Positions 34,101 through 46,082 are shown, counted from the first letter of the stretch. The stretch is DNA of 64,000 nt from Vicia villosa (GCF_029867415.1 NW_026705227.1:124001-188000), one strand, 5' to 3'. Notes: generated by a model from the letters alone, not told the origin. Numbers and translations are program-made.

Positions 34101-34634
34101 ATAAAGAAGATTGTCCAGAAGATGGTTAGAACGTATAAAGATTGGCATGAGATGTTGCCATTTGCTTTGCATGGCTATAGAACTTCGGTTCGTACTTCAA
34201 CTGGGGCAACTCCCTTCTCTCTTGTCTACGGCATGGAGGCCGTACTACCTGTCGAAGTGGAAATTCCTTCATTGAGAGTCTTGATGGATGCCAAACTCGA
34301 TGAAATAGAATGGGTTCAAACGAGGCTTGATCATCTCAATCTAATTGAGGAGAAACGCTTATCTGCTATCTGCCATGGCCAGTTGTACCAAAAGAGGATC
34401 AAGAAAGCGTATGACAAGAAGATTCGGCCTCGAGAATTCCACACAGGTGACCTAGTCGTAAGGAAGATCTTGCCAATTCACACTGATCCAAGGGGCAAAT
34501 GGACTCCCAACTATGAGGGACCATACATTGTGAAGAAAGCATTTTCAGGGGGTGCTTTAATCCTGACAAAGATGGATGGGGAAGACGTTCCGCTTCCAGT
34601 CAATTCAGACTCAGTCAAAAAATACTACGCATAA
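31169..34634 (+). CDS. Ogre Pol: RT, RNase H, second RNase H, integrase
   Basis: This is the 3' exon of the gag-pro-pol frame, 1154 codons after the junction codon; a spliced polyprotein from 27645 would be 2248 aa. Counting from 31287: RT with VCVDYRDLN-type palm and catalytic YVDDM near 238-242; a Ty3-type RNase H about 375-520; then a second RNase H (WTLTFDGASNAMGHGIGAVL near 545, ending LADALATLAAMF near 670), which marks the Tat lineage; integrase HHCC zinc finger about 755-810 (ending CHKCQVY), core with D near 836 (GIDMIG), D near 898 (TDNGSN) and E near 933, and a C-terminal tail ending at SVKKYYA. No internal stop. There is no ATG at its start because it is reached by splicing. Confidence 0.95.
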
Positions 34635-35954
34635 AAGACCCGCTAGGTCGACGTACCTAGGCAAAAATAAGGGCATCCCGGCAAACCAAAAGGGTTTGGG
34701 CAAAAATTAGGGATAGAACAAAAAAAAGAATAACCCGCTAAGTTGAAAACCCGAAAGGGCGACTTAGGCAAAAAAGGGCATCCCGCTGGATTGAAAACCC
34801 GAAAGGGCGATCCAGGCAAAAGTTAGGGATCAGAAGCGAGAGGCTGCAGTCTGAATATCCTTCACAAAGACCGCTATACGCCCTTGGCAGAACGGACAGA
34901 TCAATCCAACCATTTCCCTTCTAAAGCAAAGCATTGAGAGGATCGAGGATATGGGAACTGTAGCAATATCGGTTTTAATGGAAACCCGAGCATTTCTCTT
35001 TGCCATTTTGCTCTTTGCATTCTATTTTCTTTTTTGCAACTACCTCATTTAGGAGTTGCTTCCTTGTACAGAAGCCTATTCATAGGCATTCCATCAATAA
35101 AATGATCTTTGGATAAAAAGCTTTCCTTGTTACTTTTCTTTTTTTCGCATGCGAGATGTGATTTAATTCGTTATTAAACGTTGCATTGAAAGCATGGGGA
35201 ATAATAATCACAAAATCAAACGAAACATGATGTTACATAAACATAAAAGTGCTCTAAGGGGCACCATTTGCGTCCGAACGTTGTTCTCTGTGCAGGTTGC
35301 AGGTTCTATCCGTCATCTTGGCTCATGGTATGTCACAAAGGTCATCATCATCCCGCATAAAAGTTCCAGGGTATAATTCATCAGCACCGGTAAGCATGGA
35401 GCACATGAAAAGGTCCATATCCTCCGTCCATAGGGCAGACGAAGAATGGTCTCTCAGAATCCATGATTCCCCAAGCAGCATAGGATGTAAGGAAAGTCGA
35501 GCAAAATCATTTCATCCCCAGCAGGGCTATGCTCCAACCCTCAACGCAGTTACCAATAATCTTTGGTACTGTAGGGTTTCCAGTATCAATTCACGATGAT
35601 GGTTCAAGATCACAAGACAACGGACCCCAATGATCCTTCTTCTGTTCCCCCAAGGGCCTTTATTTGGCACTCTTTGCATATAGAATCCATTGCATATAGC
35701 ATTCGCATCCTCAAAAGCGTAGCATATCCGTCAAAAGCGGAACATTACGCCACAGAAAAGTCAAACATGCATACAAAGAATAAGCCAGATAATGCAAATC
35801 ATCCCCCAATCAAGACAATGATACACCCCCACATAAAATGTCCTTACAAACTCCCATTGATATCTGCTACTCCATTACAAATCTCCTCATCCACGGTGCC
35901 GATACTTGGTTTTACCAATCCCCAATCTCCAGTCTAAGTGCTTCAATAATTTTC
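34635..35954 (+). other. Ogre 3' noncoding region
   Basis: About 34635-34830 holds repeated phrases around 'cccgaaagggcga' and 'aagggcatcccg', typical of Tat-lineage 3' regions. The rest has no supportable gene; the ORFs seen at 35194-35937 show no family match. Confidence 0.6.
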
Positions 35955-36510
35955 TTGTGGATCGTAGGTCCTTCGACCTTATCCTCATCTCTTTCCATTC
36001 TTGTGGATCGTAGGTCCGTTGACCTTATCCTCATCCTTTGCATTCTTGTGGATCGTAGGTCCGTTGACCTTATCCTCATCCTTTGCATTCTTGTGGATCG
36101 TAGGTCCGTTGACCTTATCCTCATCCTTTGCATTCTTGTGGATCGTAGGTCCGTTGACCTTATCCTCATCCTTTGCATTCTTGTGGATCGTAGGTCCGTT
36201 GACCTTATCCTCATCCTTTGCATTCTTGTGGATCGTAGGTCCGTTGACCTTATCCTCATCTTTTCATTCTTGTGGATCGTAGGTCCGTTGACCTTATCCT
36301 CATCTTTTCATTCTTGTGGATCGTAGGTCCGTTGACCTTATCCTCATCCTTTGCATTCTCGTGGATCGTAGGTCCGTTGACCTTATCCTCATCTTTTCAT
36401 TCTTGTGGATCGTAGGTCCGTTGACCTTATCCTCATCCTTTGCATTCTTGTGGATCGTAGGTCCGTTGACCTTATCCTCATCTTTTCATTCTTGTGGATC
36501 GTAGATCCTA
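35955..36510 (+). repeat. 45/44 bp tandem repeat, 13 copies, in the Ogre 3' region
   Basis: Units start ttgtggatcgtaggtccgtt at 35955, 36001, 36046, 36091, 36136, 36181, 36226, 36270, 36314, 36359, 36403, 36448 and 36492. Most are 45 bp; several with 'atcttttcattc' are 44 bp, and the outer copies are the most diverged. The 45 bp period keeps all frames open and creates spurious ORFs on both strands. Confidence 0.97.
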
Positions 36511-36825
36511 TCATCCCATCGAACCCGTATTTTCGAATCACAGTTTCATACAACAATCATTTCCATTGAGAACCTTGTATTGGCACCTCAGGCTACGTTA
36601 CAAGCTATCACCCTTCTTCCAATTACTCACCATAAATTTCCACCAGAAAAACAATAAATTTCTCTTTCCCCAGCAGATATCAAAACAAAAATAAGGATAA
36701 CACTTACACCATCTTCTCTTCAGGACAAATTTCTGGTCTTGGTATTTAATCTTCTTTCACCTTGAATGTTCGAAAGGCTAACGCCAACCTCGCCTTCAGG
36801 TGTAAGACGATTAAATAGGGGCAGC
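36511..36825 (+). other. Ogre 3' end and polypurine tract
   Basis: A purine-rich stretch aaataggggcagc (36813-36825) directly precedes the 3' LTR and is the likely plus-strand primer. No gene. Confidence 0.7.
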
Positions 36826-39800
36826 TGTCATACCCCAAATTTGTCCTACCCTGTACTTCTAACTGGATTAGGTTTTGCATTCATGTACATACATCACCTA
36901 GGTCATAATCCACATGCATGCATCCATACCATGGGTACTATTCAAAGGCTAGCAAGAAAAAGCTCTAGTGCAAAGAGGTTTGATCAAGAGAATAAGGAAA
37001 CTAAGATAATCATGTGGCTCTATGTTCATTGAAGCCCTCCTGGATTGGGGTGTCTCTCTGCTTCAAACCAGGGCATTGATTGAAGAGCGTAAGCTTGCAA
37101 ATTATCTGGCTCCTTAAAACTGGGTTTCTTTAACCAAAGTCAACCAGTTGACTTTCTGGTCAACAGTTAATCAGGAATGGTTTCTTTGTGTGGAAAGCTT
37201 CTCATACTGACTATGTGAATGTGCTTGTTTGACTGGATTTGACTGGAAGAGATTTAATCGGGAATTTCACCAATAATCGGGAACATCAGAACAGTTGACT
37301 TTTTGGGTCAAAATCAGAAGAATTGTTCAAATATTGACTTTTGGTGGAAAATTAATCAAGAAAAGTCCGAGAATGGATAAAATCGGGAGTTTGACAAAAG
37401 GTTTCCAAAAATCGAAGCTTTCCAACACTTAGAAAATTTTTTGAAGCTTTGAATCATGATGAGCAGTCCACTTCAGCACTGATTTACACATGTCAAATGG
37501 CATTTTTTGGGAAAATTTCCAACATCAAAGTTGTTCCTCTCATGGAGGTGAACAATTTTGTAGTTGGACATTTTTTCATTTGGAGCTTGGGTCAAAAGAT
37601 ATTGAGGTCTGATCTTTCTGAAAATTCATTTAAACCAAGTCACAATCCAGGTCACAAGTCAGGTCATGACCTGACATTTTGTCAAACACATGGCACGCCA
37701 AATCTCCAGCCATTTTTAGAGCTCTACAGAAGTGCCATGAATGCAAACTTGGTATTATTCTCTTCTTTGCCATCTCCTATATCCATTGAAACAAGAATTG
37801 GGACAATTGAATAAATATTGAACAAGATACAAGACTCCAAAGGCACCCCCTCGCAAAGCGCAGGACGCGTATCCGGCCAAGCCAAGCTGTGAGGTCACGC
37901 GCGGCATTACCACAAACACGTGGTGGGCAGAGTTTGAATTTGACTTGTGGATTCCATGAGTTCCCATATTGACCAAACATGGTTCTAAGGGATTCCTTAC
38001 CATGCCCTCTACATATTGAGACCAAGTTCATTGATTTTGGACATGTGTGGGCCAGGATAGAGATGTTCAAAGTCAGGCCCTGATCAAATTGCATCTTTGC
38101 CAAGGATACAAGCCAGAAACCATGTCACGTGTGCAACATCATGAAGTGAGTTCCTTCCAAGTTCCAAATCATTTTGTGTGAGCTACAAGCCTCATCTCTC
38201 AGCACTTTCCACACCAAAATTGATCTACTCCATGCCCCCTCCACATTGATCAAAAGATCAAGTGTTTTAGTCGCTTGGTTAGCAAAATATAATGCCCTAA
38301 AGTGTATTGCACGGACATTCTTAGCACCAAGCAACACACAACTTCTTGCAACACAACCATTTCCATATCTCGCCATGCATAAGTCTGTACGTGAAAGCAA
38401 AGAAAAGCATCACCACAAGTGTCCAAACTTCTTCACTAAGCATGAGAAATATTCCTCTACACGAGCCACACCATAGGCTCCTACACACTCACTCCCTTAT
38501 AAATACCAGATTCACTTTCTCTTCTCGGGACAGACTCTCATTGTTCTTTCATTTCTCTCAAAGCCCTCTCTCCTCACTCTCCTTCCTCTCTACTCCACCT
38601 TCTCTCATCCTCACTTCCTCTCACTTCCATAACAAACTCTCCTCTCATCACTCTCTCTCACCGCTGCAACCACCCTAACCGTTTCCTAACTGCCATAACA
38701 ACCTCCTCCCTCCACTCACCTTGAACATCACCACCATAAACCACCACCTTCATCCACCATAAACCACCACCTTCATCCACCATAAACGAACCGCAACCTA
38801 CTCCGATCAAAGTATCTTCATCACCTTCTCCGATCCGAGCTCTATATTCGTTCTCACTCGTGTGACTACAAGAAAGATTCTCTGCTTTTCTCAATACGCG
38901 TCATCTTTGAGAGATTTGGAGCTACTTCAGCACTATCATCGTCAACCTCTCGAGGTACAGGAGCTTTCTCAATCTTCGACACAAGAATTTGTTCAGGTGA
39001 GCTCTACGAACTCCTTTGCACGCTAGCTGCATGTAATAAATCATGCAGTGTTCATTCTTGTGCATTTTTCTGATTCTTGATGATTGGATGCGGTTTGCTC
39101 TAAACAATTGCCGTTTGAACGTTTAGCACGTATATTTGAGGTTTATGAATGAAGATGAACGCGCTGATATACTTAGATTTGATTTTAGAAAAGGTGGATG
39201 TTAGTGACGGTTTCATGTTCATCGTCGGTTATGATGTTAGGGGTAGGATTGGTAAAAACTAATGCCGGATTCGTGTTCTACGTGAAAATCCGAGTAAGAC
39301 AGTGGCGGATTTTTGATTTTTCGGGCGTTTTGGTGGTGGAGCCACGGCGGAGCTGGGTGAGGAAGATGACCGGAGCATCTCCGGCTCCGGTGATGCCCAT
39401 GAGGGGTTGGGTTTTGTCCTTATTACGTGGCATAGTGCTATTGGTCCTCACTCCCAACTTATGGCCATTTTTGTTTATTATTAAATGATTGCAATACTGC
39501 GTGTTATGCTCTGATTGGCTGAGGCTTGTTCTTGTCATCTTGTGACTTAAAACTCATGTGACCAATTGATGCTAGTGTGTTTTACTTTTCTATGTCACGT
39601 TAACAAAAAGGCCATATGAGAAAAATGGTGAATACTTACTGAAGCAATAATTTGGAAATAAAAAAATGAAATAATGAGAGTGAACCATTTGTGGTAGTGA
39701 CTGGGCCTTGGCGTGTTGGGCCCTGCTCTTTTCAGTATCGCACCTCCCAGATACTAATGCATGCGCATCATATATACTGGGCCTTAGCGCCCTAGCTTTT

Positions 39801-41330
39801 ACCACCCCTTGTTCAGGCCCAGTTTCTGCCATAACACATTTTAGTCCATATTGAAAGTACTCTTGCACCCCCTGCCTGTTGTGAATGGTTTTGGTTAAAT
39901 TTTGGTTTCTTTTCACATTTAATTCTTTTTTCCTCAATATTTTGTGAATATTTTTGTGAATATGTTGTGAGTATTTTGTGAATATTTTTGTGAATATGTT
40001 GTGAGTATTTTGTGAATATTTTTGTGAATATGTTGTGAGTATTTTGTGAATATTTTTGTGAATATTTTCGTGAACATTTTGTGAGTATCTTTAATAGCTT
40101 CAACAAATCATTTAGTTTTTATGTGATTTTTTAGTATAACCCCTTTGTAAATAAATTGCTAATTGACTTTTAATTAGACTTTAACTCCTTTTAATTGATG
40201 GTGTTTGTATTTTGTTTTTTATATATTCCCTTTAGATATTAGTTTAGATCTCAAATAGGATTTAGTGTATAACATTAGATTAGAGACTAGGTTAGTTCCC
40301 TTCTCATTCTCTTTTTCTTTTCAACTTTTAAAATACTTAATAAAAATCGATGAAGATCATACCGTTGCTTTATTTCATGGTAGGAAAGAAATGATTGAGG
40401 CGTAGGCCTCGATGTATGTTCTTTCCTACTTAACGGAGAAGAAATGATTGAGGTGTGAAGCCTCGGTGTATTTCTTAACCGTTATTTAGAGAAACGATTG
40501 TGGCGTAGGCCTCGATGTGCATTCTCTAAATATTCATAAAAAACTCTTTTTGTATCTCTTTTACTTAGCGGAGAAGAAATGATTGAGGTGTGAAGCCTCG
40601 ATGTATTTCTTAACCGTTATTTAGAGAAACGATTGTGGCGTAGGCCTCGATGTGCGTTCTCTAAATATTCAAAAACAAACAAAAAACTCTTTTTGGTATG
40701 ATCTAAGTCACAAATTAAAATCCCCATAAAAAACACCAACCAAAAACACTTCAAAAAACCTAATAAATGTTCAGATTTAAAACAAAAGTGAGGAAGTGAT
40801 GCGAGACCTTGTAGTGGGTTCTCGTCATCATGGAATTACCCTTAAAAGATACAAACCAATCTCTTTTTCTTCTTTTCTTAAGGGCAAGTTATCTCCGCTC
40901 CATTGCATCCTAGGCTGTCCCCTTATGCAAGAGCGTGAGCGTTAACGCCGCCCAACTAAAAAACACAAAAACAAACAGAAAATCGTGAGCCGAGCTACGG
41001 TAACTCTGATTCCTGAAAAGGATACGTAGGCAGCGGGGTAGGGCCCGTGCGAGTACAATTCTTTATTTTCCCTACATTTTGCATTCATTTCGCATTTAGA
41101 CATAGACATAGTTATACACCCTTTAGATAGAAACAAACATAGGTGGATACCATCGAGTACGATGGGCGCGAGGGGTGCTAATACCTTCCCCTTGCGTAAC
41201 CGACTCCCGTACCTTGATTCTCTGGTCGCAAGACCCTGTTCCTTCCTTTGTTAGGTTTTCTGATATTCCTTTCCCTTATGGGATAAATATATTGGTGGCG
41301 ACTCTGTTCATTTTTCGCGAGCGTGCGACA
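36826..41330 (+). repeat. Ogre 3' LTR (4505 bp)
   Basis: Same length as the 5' LTR, offset 16,747 bp, same TG...CA ends. Five substitutions and no indel were found by visual comparison, indicating very recent insertion. Confidence 0.95.
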
Positions 41331-41335
41331 AAAGT
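41331..41335. repeat. Ogre target-site duplication, right (AAAGT)
   Basis: Identical to 20074-20078. Confidence 0.95.
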
Positions 41336-43805
41336 CCGCAAATAATATCTCTCACCCGATCCAGGTGGTGCAAAATGAACTCTACCAATTGTGAAACCTT
41401 TTTTACGGGGAGACCACTGTTTTTCAGAATCTTTCCAAACAAATTTCAAAGGAAATTGATTGTATGTAAGATTTCTTCCTTCCTCGTATTTTTTATTTGC
41501 TTCCATCCATGCCAGAAATTTGGTATTTTCTATATTTGGCTTATTGATAACTCGGTTAATTGGAGCAACATCGTCGTAAACAATATATTGTTGATTTTCT
41601 AAATGAAAAGGTAGTCGCTCAACAGAAGGTTCTCTATAGTTAATGTCAAAACTAAATATTCTCCAAGCTGCTTCACATGATGACAAATATCTACAGTCAT
41701 AATACATTTTGATTTCATCAGAAATTTCCGAATCGTTGGTTCCATTGGCACTATTATAGAACCTAGCGGTAACACGATCATGCCCTTTGTTGACATACTT
41801 AAAAAGATACTTAATAGATCGATACTGATTGCACCATTCAACATTTATATGAGCATTGTATTTTAGTAGTAGATGCCTATTATATGGTACGACAAACTTG
41901 TTATCTGCAAAAGACTCACCTTTTTTAATGAAATTACCATTATCTCTCCTTCTATATATTGGATATCCACTTGCATCAATAGTGGTGTTATCGAGAAACC
42001 TCTTTGGGAAATACTTTGTGCACTTTCCATTTTGCATGCAAGGAGATTTTTTATTTTGAGCACCGCATGGACCATGAATCATAAGTGAAGAGACTATTTT
42101 AAATAGTTCTATATCAGCTTCTTTATCAGGAATCTCAGCTGAAATTATTTTGTCGATATCATTGGGATTTACGCATCGAAATTCATGATGTAGAAATACC
42201 AAAATATGAGCATGTGGTAACCCACGTTTTTGAAACTCAATTGTGTATATCACTGGACATGAAGATAAAATAAAATATATAATTAATAAATTTAACAACT
42301 AATTGCATATAATTCAACATTAAAATATAATTAGATAAATACCTGCTTTGACTTTTCCGAATAAGTGTCCTTTCTTTATATCCTTTATCAAATGATCAAG
42401 TTTAATCTTGAATATTCTGCAAACTAAATCAGGCCTGTCTTCTGATTTTAGATTGTATTTAGACAAAAATGTAACTAATTCTGGCCATTTTTGATTGCAT
42501 GTAAAAGTAATAAATAAATCAGGATATCCAGTCCATGCACAAATAGCCATAGCATCTTGGTAGTTTTGAAGCATGTACCGTGTGCCTCCTACAAAACTTG
42601 ACGGCAACACAATTCGTCTTCCTGTGGTTGAAGGATCAGTTTCTCCTCTTAGAATTGCCTCTGTGAGACCTTTATACATGTCGGCCCTCAATTCTTTTTG
42701 ATGGTTTCGAACCCATTTTAATCTGGAAGACTCTATCATGCTATATCCATCAACCAAAAACTGTTGAAATAAACGTTTAGCAAACAACAATGGAGCCAAG
42801 TCATTTTCTCTCTGTTGGATTCTATAAGAAAACCACTCTTTGATAGTTACCATTTTTCTTTTTATTGTTGGTGCATCTGATACATCATTGTATTGGATTC
42901 CTTCCCAATATCCATCTTCTCCTCGAGGAAATAGTAATGGATATTGCAATGGCAAGTAAGCTGAACTCAAAATTGAAATACGCTTTAACCATCCAGATTG
43001 AGTCTCAACAATGATATCTCTCTCAAATTCAACACTATCAAAGTCACCTACAATTAATGCAGCTACCTCTGAAGTCGTGGGTAGATTGTATCTCCGGCCA
43101 TCATAACCTCTCTTACCTAAGATTCGTAACCGCAATATTGGTACATTACATTCATTGATTTTTTGACGAACCATTCTATAATGTTTACAATATTGATTAT
43201 ATTCGTCAAGAACATCCTTTATTTCATTAACTATTCCGGCTTTCAGTGGTGCAGCATTGTCTTCCATTCTAGAAAAAGAAACAAAATTAATTGTGCACAT
43301 TTATTTATATATTAAAAGTATTTTATAATGTAAACTTCGCAGTGAAATAATTACCTAACCACTTCCATTCTGTTCTTTATCTCATTTTCAGTGTCGTAAA
43401 TGTATAATTGAGCAAATTTAGGCTGACTTCCAGGAAGAGGGAGGAGACTTCCGATTTGATGATAGTTCTCGCCATTCATGACAAACATTGGAGGTGCATG
43501 GCCATTGTTTATTTCACCGTGAATTTTACCACCCATAGAAGTGAAAGCAAACATACTATTGAACGATCTAATGTTATCCATAAATAATTTGCTTCTTGTG
43601 TCATGTTTGTGAAATAAATCGTGCAATGGTTGAGGTGCTTTCTTATAATGAGGAAGCACAATTCTTCCTTGAGAACAACACATAGAAAATTTAGGATATG
43701 TTGCATTATATTGCTTTTGTACTCTTTCTTCAAACCACATGATTGCACCACAATAATTACAAACTGAATTTGGTTCTCCAATGTCCCAGTATTGAATTCA
43801 GGTTG
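41331..43805 (-). pseudogene. RepHel N-terminal part: Helitron replication initiator, split by Ogre
   Basis: Rep nicks and joins DNA during rolling-circle transposition. Minus-strand exons: about 43805-43355, 43268-42343 and 42252-41331, with introns of 86 and 90 bp that start GT and end AG and keep the frame. The first exon has cysteine pairs of the N-terminal zinc-finger type (VCNYCGAIMWFEERV, MCCSQGRIVLP). The second is the Helitron-like N domain (FITFTCNQKWPEL). The third holds the HUH motif (QKRGLPHAHILV) and the double-tyrosine motif (IKYLFKYVNKGHDR). The frame runs to ...GERYYLRT and is cut inside the next codon by the Ogre; it resumes in the same frame at 20073. No other lesion is seen in this half. 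Confidence 0.88.
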
Positions 43806-43895
43806 AGTCCACATACGAATGATTCGAACCTTCAAATTCCAATCCATCTTTCCAGCATGAATGTTATCAATGAAAGTAATTATAGGAAGTGCCAT
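43806..43895 (-). pseudogene. RPA70-like first exon fragment next to RepHel
   Basis: The ATG at 43895 begins MALPIITFIDNIHAGKMDWN and continues LKVRIIRMWTQPEF, which resembles the N-terminus of plant RPA70-like (DUF223) proteins often carried by Helitrons. After about 32 residues the matching frame ends and RepHel sequence (YWDIGEPNSVCNYC) follows at once in another frame. I infer a deletion that removed the rest of an RPA gene and the RepHel 5' exon(s). Recognition is from a short stretch. Confidence 0.5.
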
Positions 43896-44937
43896 TGAAT
43901 AAATTATGAAAAAGAAAGTTGAATATTGGAGAAGGAGGAGAACTGTATTTATACCAGTTTGGTGGAGGAGTTAGGGATGAATAAAATGAGATTGTGATTT
44001 GAAACATGGGTTTATGATTTATAAAAAACGTGGGTTTAGAATTTGGATGTGGGGTTTTGAAACCGTATCAAAGAACGTGGGTTTGTGATTTAGAAAATAA
44101 GAATGTATGGTTAGTTGAGGTGTTAATGAAAGATGGGTTTGAATTAATACGTTGGTGAAAGTTAGACATGATTAATTAGGGTTTTTAATGGGTTTCAATC
44201 AACTAAAAAGTAGGAAAGAATGAAAATAATTTTTTGTAGGGTTTTATTTATTTTAATATATTTAATATTTAATAATTAATAATGAAAGTAGTTTTTTATA
44301 TTATGTAGTTTTTTATGTATTATTTTTTATTAAATAAATTAATTATAGTATTATATTAAACGTGAGTGGTTTATGTGTGAGTGGTTGAAATTGGTTTATG
44401 TTTTATTTTTTATTAAATTAATTAATTATAATATAGTATTAGTTTTTTATATTATGTAGTTTTTTATGTATTATTTTTTATTAAATAAATTAATTATAGT
44501 ATTATATTAAACGTGAGTGGTTTATGTGTGAGTGGTTGAAATTGGTTTATGTTTTATTTTTTATTAAATGAATTAATTATAATATAGTATTATATTAAAG
44601 GTGAGTGGTTTATGTTGTTTTAGGGTTAGTATGGGTGAGCACTACATGAGGTAGTGGCGAGAGGTTTTTAGGGTTAGTAGGTTACAAAAATTAATTAGTG
44701 GTTAGTTATTTTTTATTTTTGCTATTTTATTAGTTTTAGTTAATTTGTTACTTATTTATTTATAGTTTAGTTTATTTACGGTTGAAAGTGGTTTATTAAA
44801 TTATGATTTGTTATTTATTTATTGAACAGTATTATATTTATTATTAAATTTTAGGGTTAGTTAAATTAATTTAGTATGATAGATTTTGGAGGGAAAATTT
44901 TGGAGGGAAGAAGTTGTAGGATTATAATTTAGTATGA
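43896..44937 (-). other. Helitron 5' noncoding region
   Basis: AT-rich sequence with a tandem duplication (44290-44611) and the TC terminus at 44937. A second TCATACTAAATTA-like stretch near 44880 repeats the terminal sequence. No gene is supportable. Confidence 0.6.
44290..44611. repeat. 161 bp tandem duplication in the Helitron 5' region
   Basis: Two copies start at 44290 and 44451 with agttttttatattatgtagt and include ttaaacgtgagtggtttatg. Confidence 0.85.
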
Positions 44938-45056
44938 TTACACAGACATCAAATCAGATTATTTTAAAGTGTCAAATCATTTCAGTATTTTAAAATTTAA
45001 AAGCTGACTTGGTAAGATACATGGTTGTCACTGTCAGTGCACATCCCCTTTTCTCA
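44938..45056. mobile_element. Right piece of the MITE split by the Helitron
   Basis: Starts ttacacagacatc, continuing the arm left at 17728, and ends actgtcagtgcacatcccc. Compared with the intact copy (45511-45675) it lacks about 30 bp near the right arm. Confidence 0.7.
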
Positions 45057-45510
45057 CTAAAATAAATGAATTAGTTAAATAATTGAAATTAAATGGGTAG
45101 TTATTTTTAAAAAACGCAGGTAGTTATGTTTAGAAAACATGGGTTAAAGAAAAATTAAAAAGAAAAGAAATTAATATAAAGAGGAAAAATAGACATTAAA
45201 AATAAAATAAAATGAATAATTAAATAATTGAAATGAAATAGGTAGTTATCTTTAAAAAAATAATAATTATATTATATGTAAATAAAACATGAAAGGAAGG
45301 ATTACAATTCATTTATTAAAAAAATTAATTACAAAATTTGTAAACGAAAAAAAATAATATTTAAAATTTTAAAAAATCGATAAAAGATTTAAAAGAGAAG
45401 TTACATTTCACTATTTCTATTGAATTTAATATGGGAAGTTATTTTGGCAATATTTGTTATTTAATATTTGATTAATTAAAAAAAATAACATTTAAAACTA
45501 TGAGTTAAAA
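45057..45510. other. AT-rich intergenic stretch
   Basis: It contains gaaaacatgggttaaagaaa (about 45136), the same phrase found at about 17618 on the other side of the Helitron. No gene. Confidence 0.4.
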
Positions 45511-45675
45511 GGTAGTGCACTGACAGTGTAAAATAATTTTACACTGTCATCCAATAGAAAATCATAAATGTGCCATGTCATTAAGTTTTTTTTAAATAAA
45601 AAAATGATTTAATTGGATACATGGGTGGTGATTGGTTGACAGTGTAAAAATATTTTACACTGTCAGTGCATCACC
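45511..45675. mobile_element. Intact MITE of the family split by the Helitron
   Basis: Inverted arms of about 40 bp: ggtagtgcactgacagtgta on the left and, inverted from the right, ggtgatgcactgacagtgta. Each arm also contains an internal small palindrome (acagtgtaaaa...ttttacactgt). No coding. Confidence 0.8.
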
Positions 45676-46082
45676 CCTTTTCTCTAAAACTATTAAAAAT
45701 TGTGGGATTACAATATTTTTATTAAATAAATAAACATAAATGTGGGTCAGAATTTAAAAAAAAAAAGAAGAGAATAACTAAAATTTTTAAGAAATCAATA
45801 AAAAAATATACATTTAAACCTGAAAAAGCAACATTTTAATAAATTGTAAAATAAAAAGTTACATTATAATTAATTGTAAAATAAAAAGTTTAATTACATA
45901 ATTGAAAAATATCTTTATATCATGTACAAATCCTTCATTGATTGATGACATGTTAAGGGTTGGATAATGAGGAATGGATGGTTCTTTCAACATATAGACT
46001 AAACCTTATTTATTATAACTTCCCACTAAATCCACTCACTTAAACTTCTCATTAAATCCACCCACTTTATTATTTTAATTAA
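45676..46082. other. AT-rich intergenic stretch
   Basis: Nothing recognised between the two MITEs. Confidence 0.4.

Larger units (their letters stand above)
20079..41330 (+). mobile_element. Ogre-type LTR retrotransposon (Tat lineage, Ty3/gypsy), apparently intact
   Basis: Total length is 21,252 bp with 4505 bp LTRs at both ends (TG...CA), AAAGT target duplications, PBS, PPT, ORF1, gag-protease, a spliceable intron and pol with two RNase H domains. An extra ORF before gag, very long LTRs, an in-frame intron between protease and RT and a second RNase H are the defining set for Ogre elements of legumes. No frameshift or premature stop is visible in any ORF. It is inserted in the RepHel gene of a Helitron, in the opposite orientation to that gene. 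Confidence 0.95.
17729..44937 (-). mobile_element. Helitron (about 5.95 kb without the nested Ogre)
   Basis: On the minus strand the 3' terminus is a hairpin (CCCGTG-gatcg-CACGGG, 17756-17740) followed seven bases later by CTAG (17732-17729), with flanking T. The 5' terminus is TC at 44937-44936, preceded by A. Both ends fit Helitron insertion between A and T without target duplication. The flanks join into a MITE resembling the copy at 45511-45675. The interior carries a RepHel gene. A 21,252 bp Ogre plus one 5 bp target copy interrupts it; 27,209 minus 21,257 leaves 5,952 bp. The 3' end is firm; the 5' end rests on the TC rule and the MITE alignment. Confidence 0.82.

Noticed and set aside
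35838..36504. Long ORFs with a 15-residue repeat on both strands
   Set aside because: They arise because the 45 bp tandem unit is a multiple of three and lacks stops. There is no protein family resemblance.
35955..36510. CRISPR-like array
   Set aside because: The repeats are directly adjacent with no unique spacers, in a plant retrotransposon.
44872..44880. Alternative Helitron 5' end at the inner TCATACTAAATTA copy
   Set aside because: The flank after 44937 continues the split MITE; that after 44880 does not.
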